The translations under genes and the position numbers were made by a program. From Oenanthe sinensis (lineage: Eukaryota; Streptophyta; Magnoliopsida; Apiales; Apiaceae), in NCBI GenBank assembly GCA_028671895.1, contig CM053802.1:16871631-16935630 (forward strand): 64,000 bases of DNA. The letters run 5' to 3'. The notes under the pieces are model-generated. The model ran no database searches, was not told where the DNA came from, and was given only the letters and a program-made list of their open reading frames with translations. Of this stretch, positions 25,736 through 36,210 are shown piece by piece (positions within the stretch are counted from its first letter, which is position 1; each line of letters opens with the position of its first letter).

Positions 25736-26469
25736 CACCAACGAGTCAAGCTAGCAAGCTGACAATAGATGAAAAATGTGTAGATGTTGATATTCATAAA
25801 TATAGAGGTATGATTGGTAGCTTACTGTATCTCATTGCCACTAGACCTGACATAATGTATGTAGTTTGTGTATATGCTAGATTTCAATGCAAGCCTAAAG
25901 AGTCACACTATAATGATGTTAAAAGAATCTTTAAGTATTTAAGTGGTACTATCAATTTGGATTTATTTTATACTATCACAAATGTCTTTGATCTTGTTGG
26001 GTATAGTGATGTAGATTATGCAGGTTGTCACACTGATCGAAAAAGTACAAGTGGTATTTGTTCGTTCTTAAGCTAGACTTTGGTAACTTGGCAATACAAG
26101 AAACAAAACTATGTGACTTTATCAATAGCTGATGGGGAGTACTTGGTAGCTGGCAGCTGTTACTCTCAAATGTTGTGGATGATACAAACACTAAGGGACT
26201 TTGGAATCAAATGTGGAAGGATTCCAATCTATTGTGACAATACAAGTGCTATTAATATTTCATAAAATCCTGTCAATCACTCAAGAACAAAGCATATCGA
26301 TGTGAGACATCATTTCTTGAGAGACAACATGGCAAAAGGAAATATCAAGCTGATTTTTGTGCCTACTAAATACCAGCTAGTTGATATATTTACCAAGCCA
26401 TTGGTAGAAGAAAGATTATATATCATACGCGGAGAACTTGGCATGTGTAACATCCAGTCAGCAAGCTGA
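25736..26469 (+). pseudogene. Ty1/copia reverse transcriptase C-terminus and RNase H, broken
   Basis: One continuous reading frame, interrupted by two in-frame stops (TAG near 26,075 and TAA near 26,264), shows the end of a copia pol. Motifs: MIGSLLYLIATRPDIMYVVC (end of RT), then YSDVDYAGCHTDRKSTSG and YCDNTSAINIS (RNase H region), NHSRTKHIDVRHHFLRD, and KYQLVDIFTKPL before the pol stop. The second RNase H block has drifted (LSIADGEYLVA where S-T-A-E-A-E-Y is usual). Protease, integrase and the front of RT are missing, so this is a 5'-truncated inactive copy. The ORF just downstream may be part of the same element. Confidence 0.93.
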
Positions 26470-27826
26470 CTTCAGGTTTATCGACATCTCAGCTTACTGT
26501 TAAATTAATTACATATATGAATTATTATTTTCATAACATTTAATTGATTTATATGTATTTTTACCGTGCTACATTATTTTTTTTTAACTATGTATGATTT
26601 GGTGCACTCCACTTACTTGTTATTTGTGCAACTTGTTCAAGTCTCTAGATAAGTCATAATTACCGAGTTTTCAAATTATTTTGAATTATCTTGACTTGTT
26701 AGATTGCTAATTGATATATTGTTTATTTGGTAATTATCTGTTAAATGAGTTTTACGGAGTTAATCTAAAATGTTTATTGTATTAAGGGGGAGGGTTTTGC
26801 CTTTTATTTCTCCAAATAATACCCCTTTTAAATCAGTAAAAATAGGAATTGTGGACTTTATTCACTCAAGACTCTTCAAGTGCCTATATAGTCGCCCGAA
26901 AATTCGCACAAAGCTTCTAGGTTTTTTATTCAATAAGTACACTTTCATTTTTGGTATATCAATCACAATCGTCAAAATCATGAGGCAAACTCACAAAATG
27001 AAGGCCGCATTTGCAAACACTGCTAAAGAGAACAAGCTTAAGCGTAAGTTGATTGACGAGGACGATGATGCTTTGTTGAATCCGGTGTTTTTGGATAGTG
27101 AAGAAGAGGGATTATTGATCGTTCGTTCTGGAGATCGCGGGGTTCTGAGGCAAAGCGTGTGAAGAGATGTTTAAGGTTCAATTATGAGGAGTTGGAGACG
27201 AGGTTCAAAACCCTAGATCTCTCAAGTCGCAAGATTATCCATGGTAGGGCTGTAATTCGAGCCGAGTCGAGCCGAGTTCGAGCTTTTTTTTGTCGAGCTC
27301 GAGCTTTTTTTTGTCGAGTCGAGTCGAGCCGAAAATTATTCGAGCCTAAAATATGTGTTCGAGCTCGACTCGGGTAGTATTCGAGTCGAGTTCGAGCCGT
27401 TCGCGAGTTTTCGAGCTTAACGAGCTTTTTTACGAGTTTTCGAGTTTAACGAGCTTTTAACGAGTTTTCGAGTTTTCGAGCTTTAATCGAGTTTCGAGCT
27501 TTAATCGAGCTTCGAGCCTATTGAGGTTTTTTTTTTTTTGTTGGAAAAAATAGCTTTATACAAGTTAAGTGGATTATTTGATTTTTATTGTAAAATTGAC
27601 TAAACTTTAACCGAATATTATATAATTAGACAAAATTTAAAAGTTATACTAATATATTACTAAAAAGTATATATAATTTACTTTAAAATTTTAATTTTCA
27701 AAATTGTAAAAAAATTTGTTAATTATTAGTCAATTTGGTTAATTTGAACATTAAATGTGAAATAATAATATGAAATTATATTAGATATTTAGGTTTGGTT
27801 ATACTTATATGTTACTTATAACTTGC

Positions 27827-29180
27827 ATAATTTTTTCAATTTTAAGTCATTTTATGATTTATTACATAAACAGACATTTTTCAACTCAAAATAAAAAATG
27901 ACTTTAAATTGGCTCTTAGTATATATTATTTTTTTTAAAAATAAACAACTTATTTTTTATTTTAAAAATAAGATCTGGTCTCAAATCTATACTATATTAT
28001 TATAATCGAAAAATTAAAAGTTTTGGTCATCGGTATGGTATTGGGTGAACCATAGAAAATATCTTAACCGATCAATTTTATGTGAACCATAGAAACAATC
28101 TTAACCATTTAATTTTAATAAAATATAATTTTAAAAAGAATATAATCATGCATACAATTCTAACTCTATTAATCCTCCTTTTATACAAGATATGATAATA
28201 AGATAGAATAATATTATATTAAAATTATATTCTATATTTTTTTTACGAATCCTACTTATCCTATAATTTTTATTTAATATATCATTAAAGTTTATCCTAT
28301 AATTTTTATTTAATATATGATTAAAGTTTATGATAAACAATATGCATTTGTTTAGTTTCCATCTATTTCTCTATTTTAATCGCATAACACAAATTATTTA
28401 TTAAAACATAAGCTCTACTCAAATTAGAAGAACTTTGCTCAAACTAGAACAACCAGTTTTCATTAATACTCGTATGTTCAAATTAGAAGACCGACATCAA
28501 CACCTTATATACAACTATAACTCTGATAGTCCTCCTTTTATACAACTCATCACGGATAGAATAATATTATATTATATTTAAATTATATTCTATGAATATT
28601 AAATTTTATGAATATTAAAACAATAATATTATTTTATTAACATTAATTAAATTTTATCACTATGTTATATCTATATTATCTATACTTTTATATTATATCT
28701 ATAATTTTAATTTTAAATTACATATTTAAATCATATAAAATAACTAATATATAATTTATTAATCTCACCCGTGTTTTGCACGGGCTATAAGCTAGTTTTA
28801 AAATTAAATTTTAATCTTTAAAAAAGGTATAAAATTGCATAATTTTTTCAATTTTAAGTCATTTTATGATTTATTACACAAACAGACATTTTTAACTCAA
28901 AATGAAAAATGACTTTAAACTGGGCTCTTAGTGTATATTAATATTTTTAAAAATAAATAACTTACTTTTTATTTTAAAAATAAGATTTGGTCTCAAATTT
29001 CTAAATTAAATTTTAATCTTTAAAAAAGGTATAAAATTACATAATTTTTTCAATTGTAAGTCATTTTATGATTTATTACACAAACAGACATTTTTTTAAC
29101 TCAAAATGAAAAATGACTTTAAAAATAAGATTTGGTCTCAAATTTCTAAATTAAATTTTTAAAAAATAAATAACTTATAA
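27827..29180. repeat. Three tandem about 200-bp units inside the hAT element
   Basis: Each unit starts near CATAATTTTTTCAATT, runs through AAGTCATTTTATGATTTATT and AAAAATGACTTTAAA, and ends TTTGGTCTCAAATTT plus AAATTAAATTTTAATC. Copies start near 27,827, 28,834 and 29,036. The first holds the Helitron; the third has an internal deletion of about 60-80 bp. Confidence 0.88.
27986..28795 (+). mobile_element. Non-autonomous Helitron, 810 bp, nested in the hAT element
   Basis: It starts TCTATACTATATTATTATAA after an A and ends with the hairpin CCCGTGTTTTGCACGGG, then CTATAAG and CTAG before a T. This is the Helitron layout (5'-TC, 3' hairpin plus CTRR, A/T insertion site). The unoccupied site is seen in the neighbouring tandem unit: GGTCTCAAA|TTTCTAAATTAAA near 28,995 against GGTCTCAAA[element]TTTTAAAATTAAA. 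The interior has duplicated AATCCTCCTTTTATACAA segments and no Rep/helicase gene. Confidence 0.88.
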
Positions 29181-30000
29181 ATTCAAGAACACTACAAATT
29201 TTAATATATTATATATTTAGAAATCAACTAATTAAAATATTTAAATAAATTAAATTATATATTATAAAAAAATTAATCGAGTTCGAGCTCGAGTCGAGTC
29301 GAGTTCGAGTTCGAGCCTTATCGAGTCGAGCCCGAGTCGAGCCTAAAAATACTCGACTCGACTCGAGTTTTTAATCGAGCCCGAAAACCTGTTCGAGCTC
29401 GAGCTCGATAACGAGTTCGAGCCGAGTTAATCGAGTCGAGCTCGAGTCGAGCTCAAAAAAACCCGACTCGAATTACAGCCCTAATCCATGGTCGTCCTGT
29501 TTCTGGTAAGGCTTTCTTGACTTGTGGTTCTATTAAGCTTTTCATTGCCTTAGGGTTTGAGTCTTTTATCATGGATTTACGAAAGGAATGCTACCCTGAC
29601 TATGTTCAAAAAATTTATGTGAATCTTATATCAGTTAAGTTTGGTAATTTTATCATGTAATTTTTTCAAATTTCGTTTTTTAGTAAAAATATATAATTTA
29701 AATTTTTATTCACAAAATGAAAATTGAAAAAATAAATTATGGAAGTAACTTTTTTTAGACCTTAAAATATGTGTAAAAAGTCAAAACCATACTTATTATG
29801 GAATGGAAGGAGTATAAAAATATCATTAAATATTTATATAAACTTTTTTATAACCAGACAAGTTCCTAAAATCAAACTCATGATCTTTTTTAATACTTCA
29901 AGTACTAAGATATTAAAAAAAGGTATTATGGTAAAAATAAATATGAAAACTAGTAATGAATAAACAACATCGCGTGCCTTCTAAAATTCAGATTACAAGT

Positions 30001-30543
30001 TTTTTTGACGTAAAACGAAAAATTCATTAAAACATTGAAACCCAGCCGGGACAAACCCCCGAACTGTCAACTACAACCTGATTGTGAAATAAAAAACGAG
30101 TTAAACAAATAGCATTTTTGTTTTCAGATCGCTTAACCCATAGAATATCCAAATTCTTTAATCTAAAAAGTATTACAATGACATCTCAAACAATCCAACT
30201 CACACCAGCTGTGAAACTAGTGACCTGCATAACAATTGACCTTAACCCAATGTTCATAACTATCGCTTACATCAACTGATATTGGTTGTGAAATGTGAGC
30301 TCTTGTGATATCCATCACCATCACCGTCCCAGATTCAATGCGAGCCTTATAGATTTGTCAAAATACCGTATAAATTTTTTCCAGAAAAACTACCTAATCC
30401 CATAACAAGACACACAAAAACATCAAAACATCAAACACTAACATCCCAAAAAGACGGGCACGACTAACAAACTTGATAACAAGGTACCCAATAAGATCTC
30501 ATCCAAAAAGGATTTAGATCTCAATTTTATTTAAAAAACTGAT
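30001..30543 (-). mobile_element. 5'-truncated L1-type LINE fragment
   Basis: On the minus strand it ends TTAATGAATTTTTCGTTTTA, then CGTCAAAAAAA, typical of plant L1 3' ends, so its poly(A) tail is on the left. Left and right flanks carry a 16-bp target duplication AATTCnGATTACAAGT (29,985-30,000 and 30,544-30,559) with one mismatch. Only 3' non-coding sequence remains. Confidence 0.82.
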
Positions 30544-30768
30544 AATTCGGATTACAAGTAAATTACTTGTTACCCTTTAAAAAATTTAAATTACATAAAG
30601 TTAGTATTTTGTTACTTCTTAAAATCCAAATTACAAACCAGTTTAAGTTGTAAGTTTTAGAATGAGCAATACTAGTACATAGAGATGAATATAGAAATAT
30701 GTATAAAAGCTCCACTCTCATAATCCTTCCAAGTAAACACAACCATGAATTTTATATGCTGATTGGAA

Positions 30769-30888
30769 AGAAAAAAAATCTATATGATTTATTTGTAGCT
30801 TCTTCCTTCCCGGTTCACAAGCATAGAAAGAAAAAAAATCTATATGATTTATTTGTAGCTTCTTCCTTCCCAGTTCACAAGCATAATG
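30769..30888. repeat. Tandem duplication, 60-bp unit x2
   Basis: AAAGAAAAAAAATCTATATG, then ATTTATTTGTAGCTTCTTCC and TTCCCnGTTCACAAGCATA, occurs twice with a single substitution, offset exactly 60 bp. The unit length is a multiple of three, so open frames cross it by chance. Confidence 0.94.
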
Positions 30889-31069
30889 CTCGACTATGAG
30901 GAGGTGTATTTTCTTGAATAAAGGATTCATATGGCACATGTTGGGAACAAAATGATCAGAATGACATAAGTGAGAATTAAGGCCCCAAATAGCAGTCTAT
31001 AACTCAACATGAAGTTCCGTTTTCCTCTATTGCCGAAAAATCTACACGAAATAGCGTTTATAAATTATC

Positions 31070-31300
31070 TGTGTTTGTATATGTATCTACGTGTGTATAT
31101 GTATCTGTGTGTGTATGTATTTGTGGGTGTGGGTGTTTGTGGTGACGGAGAGAGAAGGAGACGAGGAGAGAGAGAGAGATTGAGGAAGAGAGGTGGAGAA
31201 AGAGGCTATCCGTGTGTGTGTTTGCGGTGACAGAGAGATATCGAGGGAGAGAGGGTGAGAGAGAGAGGTGGAGAAAGAGAGAGAGGGAGGCTGGAGAGAG
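31070..31300. repeat. GT-rich then GA-rich low-complexity tract
   Basis: GTGTGTATATGTATCT units pass into GAGAGAGAGGTGGAGAAAGA units. The strong purine bias on the plus strand explains the ORFs here; no gene is supported. Confidence 0.85.
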
Positions 31301-31617
31301 TTAACCCAACTCAAAGTGACATTTCATAACGTAACTTAATGTAGCCTTATGTGGGGAAGAAACGCTACACCAAATAGCATAATAGCGTTTTGTACTCTGC
31401 ACAAAATGCTACCCGAAGTCACGTTTTGAAGTGCCAATTTTTCAAATTGAGCCATTTTGGGCATTTTATCCTAATAATATGCTATGTAAGGCCAACCCTC
31501 TATTTTCTTTTGTTTGTTCTTGGCCAAGAACAGAGTTTCTGTTTTCTTTCTACAAAAACCTATAGTAAGTCAAGTTCTGTTCCGATCTATGGTGAACTGG
31601 AGCAGATAATCACAATC

Positions 31618-31849
31618 ATTTACAACTTAGAAGAACAACAAATGGCACAGATATCTACAAGACACTAAAGACAGTGAATTATGTTTCTTGCACCTCTATA
31701 TACAGCACAATACTATATTCACCATCATCTTCAATTTACAACTTAGAAGAACAACAAATGGCACAGATATCTACAAGACACTAAAGACAGTGAATTATGT
31801 TTCTTGCACCTCTATATACAGCATAATACTATATTCACCATCATCTTCA
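31618..31849. repeat. Tandem duplication, 116-bp unit x2
   Basis: The unit from ATTTACAACTTAGAAGAACA through GACACTAAAGACAGTGAATT to CACCATCATCTTCAA is repeated with an offset of 116 bp and about one difference, so the duplication is recent. Confidence 0.93.
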
Positions 31850-32713
31850 ACTCTTCATCATCGGCAATATCATCAGACAAGTTATCGATATGCCCACCCC
31901 TGCTAATAATGGCAAAGTCTGACAACCAATTTTCTTTTTACTAGAAAATATCTACCTTTATAGTATGAACCAACCTCAAGCTCTCTAAATTTTGTTTCAA
32001 CCTTTGTCTCACAATAGTCAATCTTAAAAGTACTCATTGTTGATCATCAACCTTTCCTCTGCGGCTCTGCCCCTAATTAAGGCTATTACAAACTAAAATG
32101 CAACTTCTAAATAGCAAACTCATCATAGAACCAGCCAGAATATAATATTAAGCTAAACAACTGACATGTAATGAAAAAAGTGCTAAAGATTAATAACTAA
32201 ATATTGATTATGATAGCTAAAGTTCATGTAATCTATCCCGGGAAAAAGAACAGGGAGAGATTAATGTAAGACTGTAACATTATGAGACAGGTTGTGTCAT
32301 TGCCCCAATAAAATCAATTCCCTCAGATCCCCTACTTATCAAGTCTGCTCGTCTTTCTCAAATACAGCTATTAAAGCTCATTGATTATGAAAGTCGAGCA
32401 GAATACTAATGTATAATTACGTTAAAAAAAAAAAGCCAACTGAAAATCTAAAAAATAACCAGGTTCGAATAGAGGGCAGAATCTATATAACCAGACAAGC
32501 TGAAGGAAACATTAGAAAGTACAATGCTAACTCTAACAGAGACAACACATCATACACAAAATATCTTCTAATAGACCTAACTATTATATTTAAACAGACA
32601 ACACAAGTAATACTTTTCAAATCATATTAATACCATACAAAAAGGAAGATCCAGACAAACTCAGCAAGAATGTTATTTCATCAGTAAACACTTAAGAACA
32701 TCATGAATAAGTG

Positions 32714-33100
32714 CTATGACGTCGTAGATGAAGAACTTGAGAGCCTAAGGCATTCACTCTGGCATCTCTTGAGACAAGTATCATTCCAATTGGGAACTTG
32801 ATGTTGATTGACACAAACAGTTCGAGCGCATGCATCAGCACAAGCATCAAGTTCAGAAACTCCACAGACAGTAACACAAGTATCAGGAGTTGGTTCTTTA
32901 GAAAATGCCCCGACCTTTTTTAACATTCTCTTAGATGTACACACCCTTTCACAAACAAATATCTCATCAGAGCTCTTCTCTCGTCCTCTTACGCTTTTCA
33001 ACCTCTGCTCCTCCGCTCGCCTGTTCTTCATCCTCCATGCTTGACCACCCACTATAGCTGGCACTGCAGCCCCCAATACTGACCACCACCAATCCACCAT
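32714..33100 (-). CDS. Small CX3C-rich protein with N-terminal hydrophobic segment, unknown function
   Basis: An intact 128-residue single-exon reading frame. Residues about 3-20 (WWWSVLGAAVPAIVGG) are hydrophobic and could be a membrane anchor or uncleaved signal. A basic/acidic linker rich in K, R and E follows (22-45). Ten cysteines come next, at 50, 54, 75, 79, 87, 91, 96, 109, 113 and 117, giving five CX3C pairs (50/54, 75/79, 87/91, 109/113, 113/117). The tail is a Ser/Thr run. The layout looks purposeful, and I believe similar uncharacterised plant proteins exist, but I cannot name the family. CX3C pairs occur in small TIM and related mitochondrial intermembrane proteins, though the spacing here does not match the twin CX3C pattern. 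ATG at 33,100 is the first start. Confidence 0.75.
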   Translation of the reverse strand: MVDWWWSVLGAAVPAIVGGQAWRMKNRRAEEQRLKSVRGREKSSDEIFVCERVCTSKRMLKKVGAFSKEPTPDTCVTVCGVSELDACADACARTVCVNQHQVPNWNDTCLKRCQSECLRLSSSSSTTS

Positions 33101-33924
33101 TCTGTTAAATGGGCTAATTTACTCTCCAATTCCTTTTCTAACTTTCTTCCTTTTAGTACAAAACCTGTACTTTGTGTGTAAGATAATTTATTCAGGTAAC
33201 AGTAACAATAGAGAAAATGGTACATTGTAATCATTCATTTTAAAATTAAGAATTAATGCTTAGCTTGGTTAAAAACAATGAACTGAAGTGGTAATGAAAT
33301 GAAATTCGTCCTATTTAGTGGCTAAATATTACCAACTTCCATTTCTTTTTCCACTGTAAATTAAACAAATAGCTTCATTCCACCAATTCAAAGATAAATG
33401 CCCAACCCCACTTGTTACTCATTTTCTTCAGAAACCTCATCGGTCATCAGATCATCATAAATTTTTTGCACAATCTCATTTTTTTCACTCTTACCTCTAA
33501 AATCTTTTGCCTTAAATAAATTAACAAACTTTCATTCTATTCCTTCCAACGAAACGGAGCATAGTCCAGGCAAACTGAGTACTATTGCGAACAAAGTATT
33601 AATGAGCAAAACACAACTTTCCACTTGTGTTGTTTGCTTTTGACATATATCCTAAATTTCAAAATCAAACTAGTAGTAGATAAGCATTGTCATTTTGTCA
33701 ATAATCAAGAACCAGTTTCTAAGCCTTTTACATAGCCATTCATAAGCAAGATTCGATAAAAAATAAAACGAATCTTTAAGACCATATACGCAAATAAACA
33801 TACAACCAAAAAAACATTGAGCGTGGGTGTATATAAATATACAATATTAGTAGTACATAAACCCTAGATTCAAAATTACACAGCCATAAAATCTGGGACC
33901 TATACTCATATGATTATAACAAAA

Positions 33925-33967
<43 letters not shown>
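33925..33967. repeat. (TAA)n microsatellite
   Basis: About fourteen TAA/ATA trinucleotides in a row between the CX3C gene and its probable leader exon. Confidence 0.93.
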
Positions 33968-33969
<2 letters not shown>

Positions 33970-34140
33970 CCACACAACGATACAAAACGAAACAAAAGCA
34001 TTGAAACACACAAACATCAATCATATGCATATATACATATAAACCCTAGAATTGGTGATCAAAAGAAAATGAAATTGCTAAAGCAGACAAACAAAAGAAA
34101 TCAATCTTGCGAAATTTTTGAATGCACATTCCGTTAATTA

Positions 34141-34146
<6 letters not shown>

Positions 34147-34219
<73 letters not shown>
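34147..34219. repeat. Long (TA)n microsatellite, about 73 bp
   Basis: The longest pure TA tract in the window. It lies immediately on the intron side of the probable 5' splice donor near 34,238, so it would be inside a 5' UTR intron of the CX3C gene if that exon is real. Confidence 0.92.
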
Positions 34220-34220
<1 letters not shown>

Positions 34221-34239
34221 TATAAGGATATATACTTAC

Positions 34240-34345
34240 AAGTTCCAAGGCGGAGAAACAGAATTGATGACAGGGGTTTAGAGCGAAGCTATATCCAACT
34301 GGGAACAGCTTTCTTGTACTGCTCGAGGGAACGAGGGCTTTACTA
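34240..34345 (-). other. Probable 5' untranslated exon of the CX3C gene
   Basis: On the minus strand a less AT-rich segment with TTCCCTCGAGCAGTACAAG and TTTCTCCGCCTTGGAACTT is followed by a perfect GTAAGT donor. It has no long frame. Its position about 1.1 kb upstream of the ATG at 33,100, in the same orientation, and its leader-like composition suggest a 5' UTR exon. The acceptor side and the transcription start were not fixed. Confidence 0.45.
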
Positions 34346-34349
34346 ATTT

Positions 34350-35540
34350 TCTAAATATTTATATTAATTGACTATATTATTTTTATATATGTATAATGAG
34401 TAAGACTCACCAACAAAATTTATTTCAATTTTTATTTTATGAAAATTTGATTACAAATAAATATGAAAAATAATTGAGTATACGAAAAGTTATAAAACAT
34501 TAAAATAATTTTAAAATAAATAAACAAATTATATAACATATAAAAAATATAGAATACTAATATCAAATAGAGTTTTCTAATTTTGTGTTTAAATTTTTTA
34601 ATGTGTTATGTAATTATTTTATTTGTTTTATATTTTTTATTATATTTTATAATTTTTTTATGTTTAATAATTATATTTGTTATTTGATTTTTGAATTTTT
34701 AGTTATTCAAGAAAAGGAATTTATCATTAAACATAAATCTACATATAATTATTAATATTTATATTTTAATTTTATTTGTTTAATATGATAAATTTTATAG
34801 TTTCTGATTATCAAATTTTTATATATTATTTAGTATAAATGAAAATTTTAAGATAGTGAACATAAAATTTATAAAAAGATGCATATATACAATATTATTT
34901 TTCAGTTAAAAATATAACTCTTTATTTAAATATATTTATTCATTCTTTCAAATTTGAAGTAAGGAGATTGGATAACTAACTAAATTGAATTAACTAATTT
35001 TTACATGTGAGTATTTAAATTTCTAAAATAATTTTCATTTACTTTAATTTTAATAATCAAATAAATATATAAATATTAATTTTTTTAAAACTTTTACTAG
35101 ATAAATAAATAAACATATATCAAATGAGTTTTAATACATAAATACGGAGTATAATTTAATAATTGTTTTATATATAACTCTCTCTTTTTAAATTTAAATA
35201 TAAATATTTTAACAATGGAGCAAGCAACCAATTTTCTTTTTTGTTAAGAGCAATCGACGAGTTAACTTAAGAGTGAGCACAGTAACTGGCTTTTAAAATC
35301 ATTTATGGCCGCTGCTACTCCTGGATTTTCGAGTCACAAGGTTTGAATATACTACAATAGATCTCTTGCTGCAACAGACCTTAAGATTCAATCTCATCAT
35401 AAATATATAAGCTGCATCTGCTATATCCATACACAGACTGTAAGTATTTCTTTTTCAGCTATTTTTGCTGCAATCTAAAATCTATATCCATTTTGTTTTT
35501 GTTAAGTGTGTATATACAAACTACGTATGTATGTGCAGCA
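34350..35540. other. Very AT-rich intergenic DNA, no gene
   Basis: Almost pure A/T with scattered short repeats; no element ends or coding signal were recognised. Confidence 0.5.
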
Positions 35541-35554
35541 GTTGTAATACTCAT

Positions 35555-35974
35555 GTGTGTATTCAATCCAGATTATGCAGTATTTTTTATATTTTAAAAA
35601 ATCTGGAGTATTTAATCAGGATTTTAAATTATCTGTACTTTAAAATCCGGAGTTATTCAATCATGATTTTAATCAATGATTTAAATTCCTGGGTATTCAA
35701 CATGGTTATTATTAATCAATTAAAATCCAGGGGTATTCAAAAATTTATTAACACCAATGGATTTTAAATATTCATGGATTATGTTGGATTTTCCTATATA
35801 TTTTTAATGTTTCAAAATATTTCCCTAGTACGAGAGATTCTAGTGGATTCAACGTAGACTCCATGAATTATGTATATAATCTATCGACTCTGGGTGGAAT
35901 CTTGAATCAAATACAATCAATAAAAATCAATGGACTATAAATAATACTTTAAAATCTGGATTGAATACACCCCC
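35555..35974. mobile_element. MITE-like element with GTGTATTCAATCCAGATT inverted ends
   Basis: GTGTGTATTCAATCCAGATT at the left pairs with AATCTGGATTGAATACACCC at the right. The interior repeats AAAATCCnGGnGTATTCAA motifs on both strands. The target duplication is not clear, so the superfamily (hAT or PIF/Harbinger) is open. Confidence 0.65.
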
Positions 35975-36210
35975 TTAGTTTAGTAGTACAAAAGTACTGG
36001 GTGACTTCTTGTTTAGGTTGGTGTTTGGTTTGGGTAGAGTTGAACTGAATGATGTCTATGACAAGGATCAAAGTGGTTAGAGTGAAGAAACCTATGAAAA
36101 ATGTAAGAGGGAAAATGTTAACTCTTCTCAAAACCCTAAGATTCATTTTATGAAGAGATTAAATATGTATGTAATGCTTATTTTATGATTTGTATTCTCT
36201 CACTTTAAAG

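Larger units (their letters stand above)
27245..29483. mobile_element. Non-autonomous hAT element, 2,239 bp, with 8-bp target duplication
   Basis: ATCCATGG flanks both ends (27,237-27,244 and 29,484-29,491), an 8-bp duplication typical of hAT transposons. The TIR TAGGGCTGTAATTCGAG is perfect on both sides and starts with the hAT-like TAGGG. The terminal 200-300 bp on each side consist of repeated GAGCTCGAGTCGAG-type motifs, an unusually GC-rich block in AT-rich surroundings. The core has three tandem about 200-bp AT-rich units and a Helitron inserted in the first. No transposase is encoded. The element breaks a transposon-associated ORF. Confidence 0.9.
26990..29660 (+). pseudogene. Transposon-associated ORF split by a hAT insertion
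   Basis: From an ATG near 26,981 a charged N-terminal stretch (KLKRKLIDEDDDALL) runs to a stop at 27,162. A second frame then reads KRCLRFNYEELETRF up to the insertion at 27,245, and the same frame resumes at 29,484 with GRPVSGKAF, then ECYPDYVQKIYVNL, and a stop near 29,660. The codon phase is preserved across the 8-bp target duplication, so the ORF was open before insertion. The x-YP-x-YV-x-x-F/I-Y-x-NL pattern recalls the putative plant transposon protein family (PF20167) found in LTR elements; this is recalled from pattern only. A frame change near 27,140-27,160 is an older defect. Confidence 0.5.
30560..32713. other. Intergenic region with local duplications
   Basis: No gene was recognised. 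It holds a 60-bp and a 116-bp tandem duplication and a GA/GT-rich low-complexity tract (separate entries). The right-hand few hundred bases probably include the 3' UTR of the minus-strand CX3C gene. Confidence 0.4.

Noticed and set aside
30001..30543. Possible LTR because of flanking repeats
   Set aside because: The 16-bp flanking repeats with an A-tail (minus strand) fit target-primed LINE insertion; there are no TG...CA ends.
31009..31314. ORFs on both strands rich in Arg/Gly/Glu and in Ser/Leu/Thr
   Set aside because: Products of the GT- and GA-rich low-complexity tract, mirror images of one another; no conserved domain.
32230..32480. Minus-strand GIDFIGA-like stretch suggesting a retroelement integrase
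   Set aside because: Only a few residues match, with stops on both sides; more likely the 3' flank of the CX3C gene.
35465..35767. 100-codon ORF
   Set aside because: AT-rich chance frame crossing the MITE-like element at 35,555; composition is dominated by Ile, Tyr, Asn.
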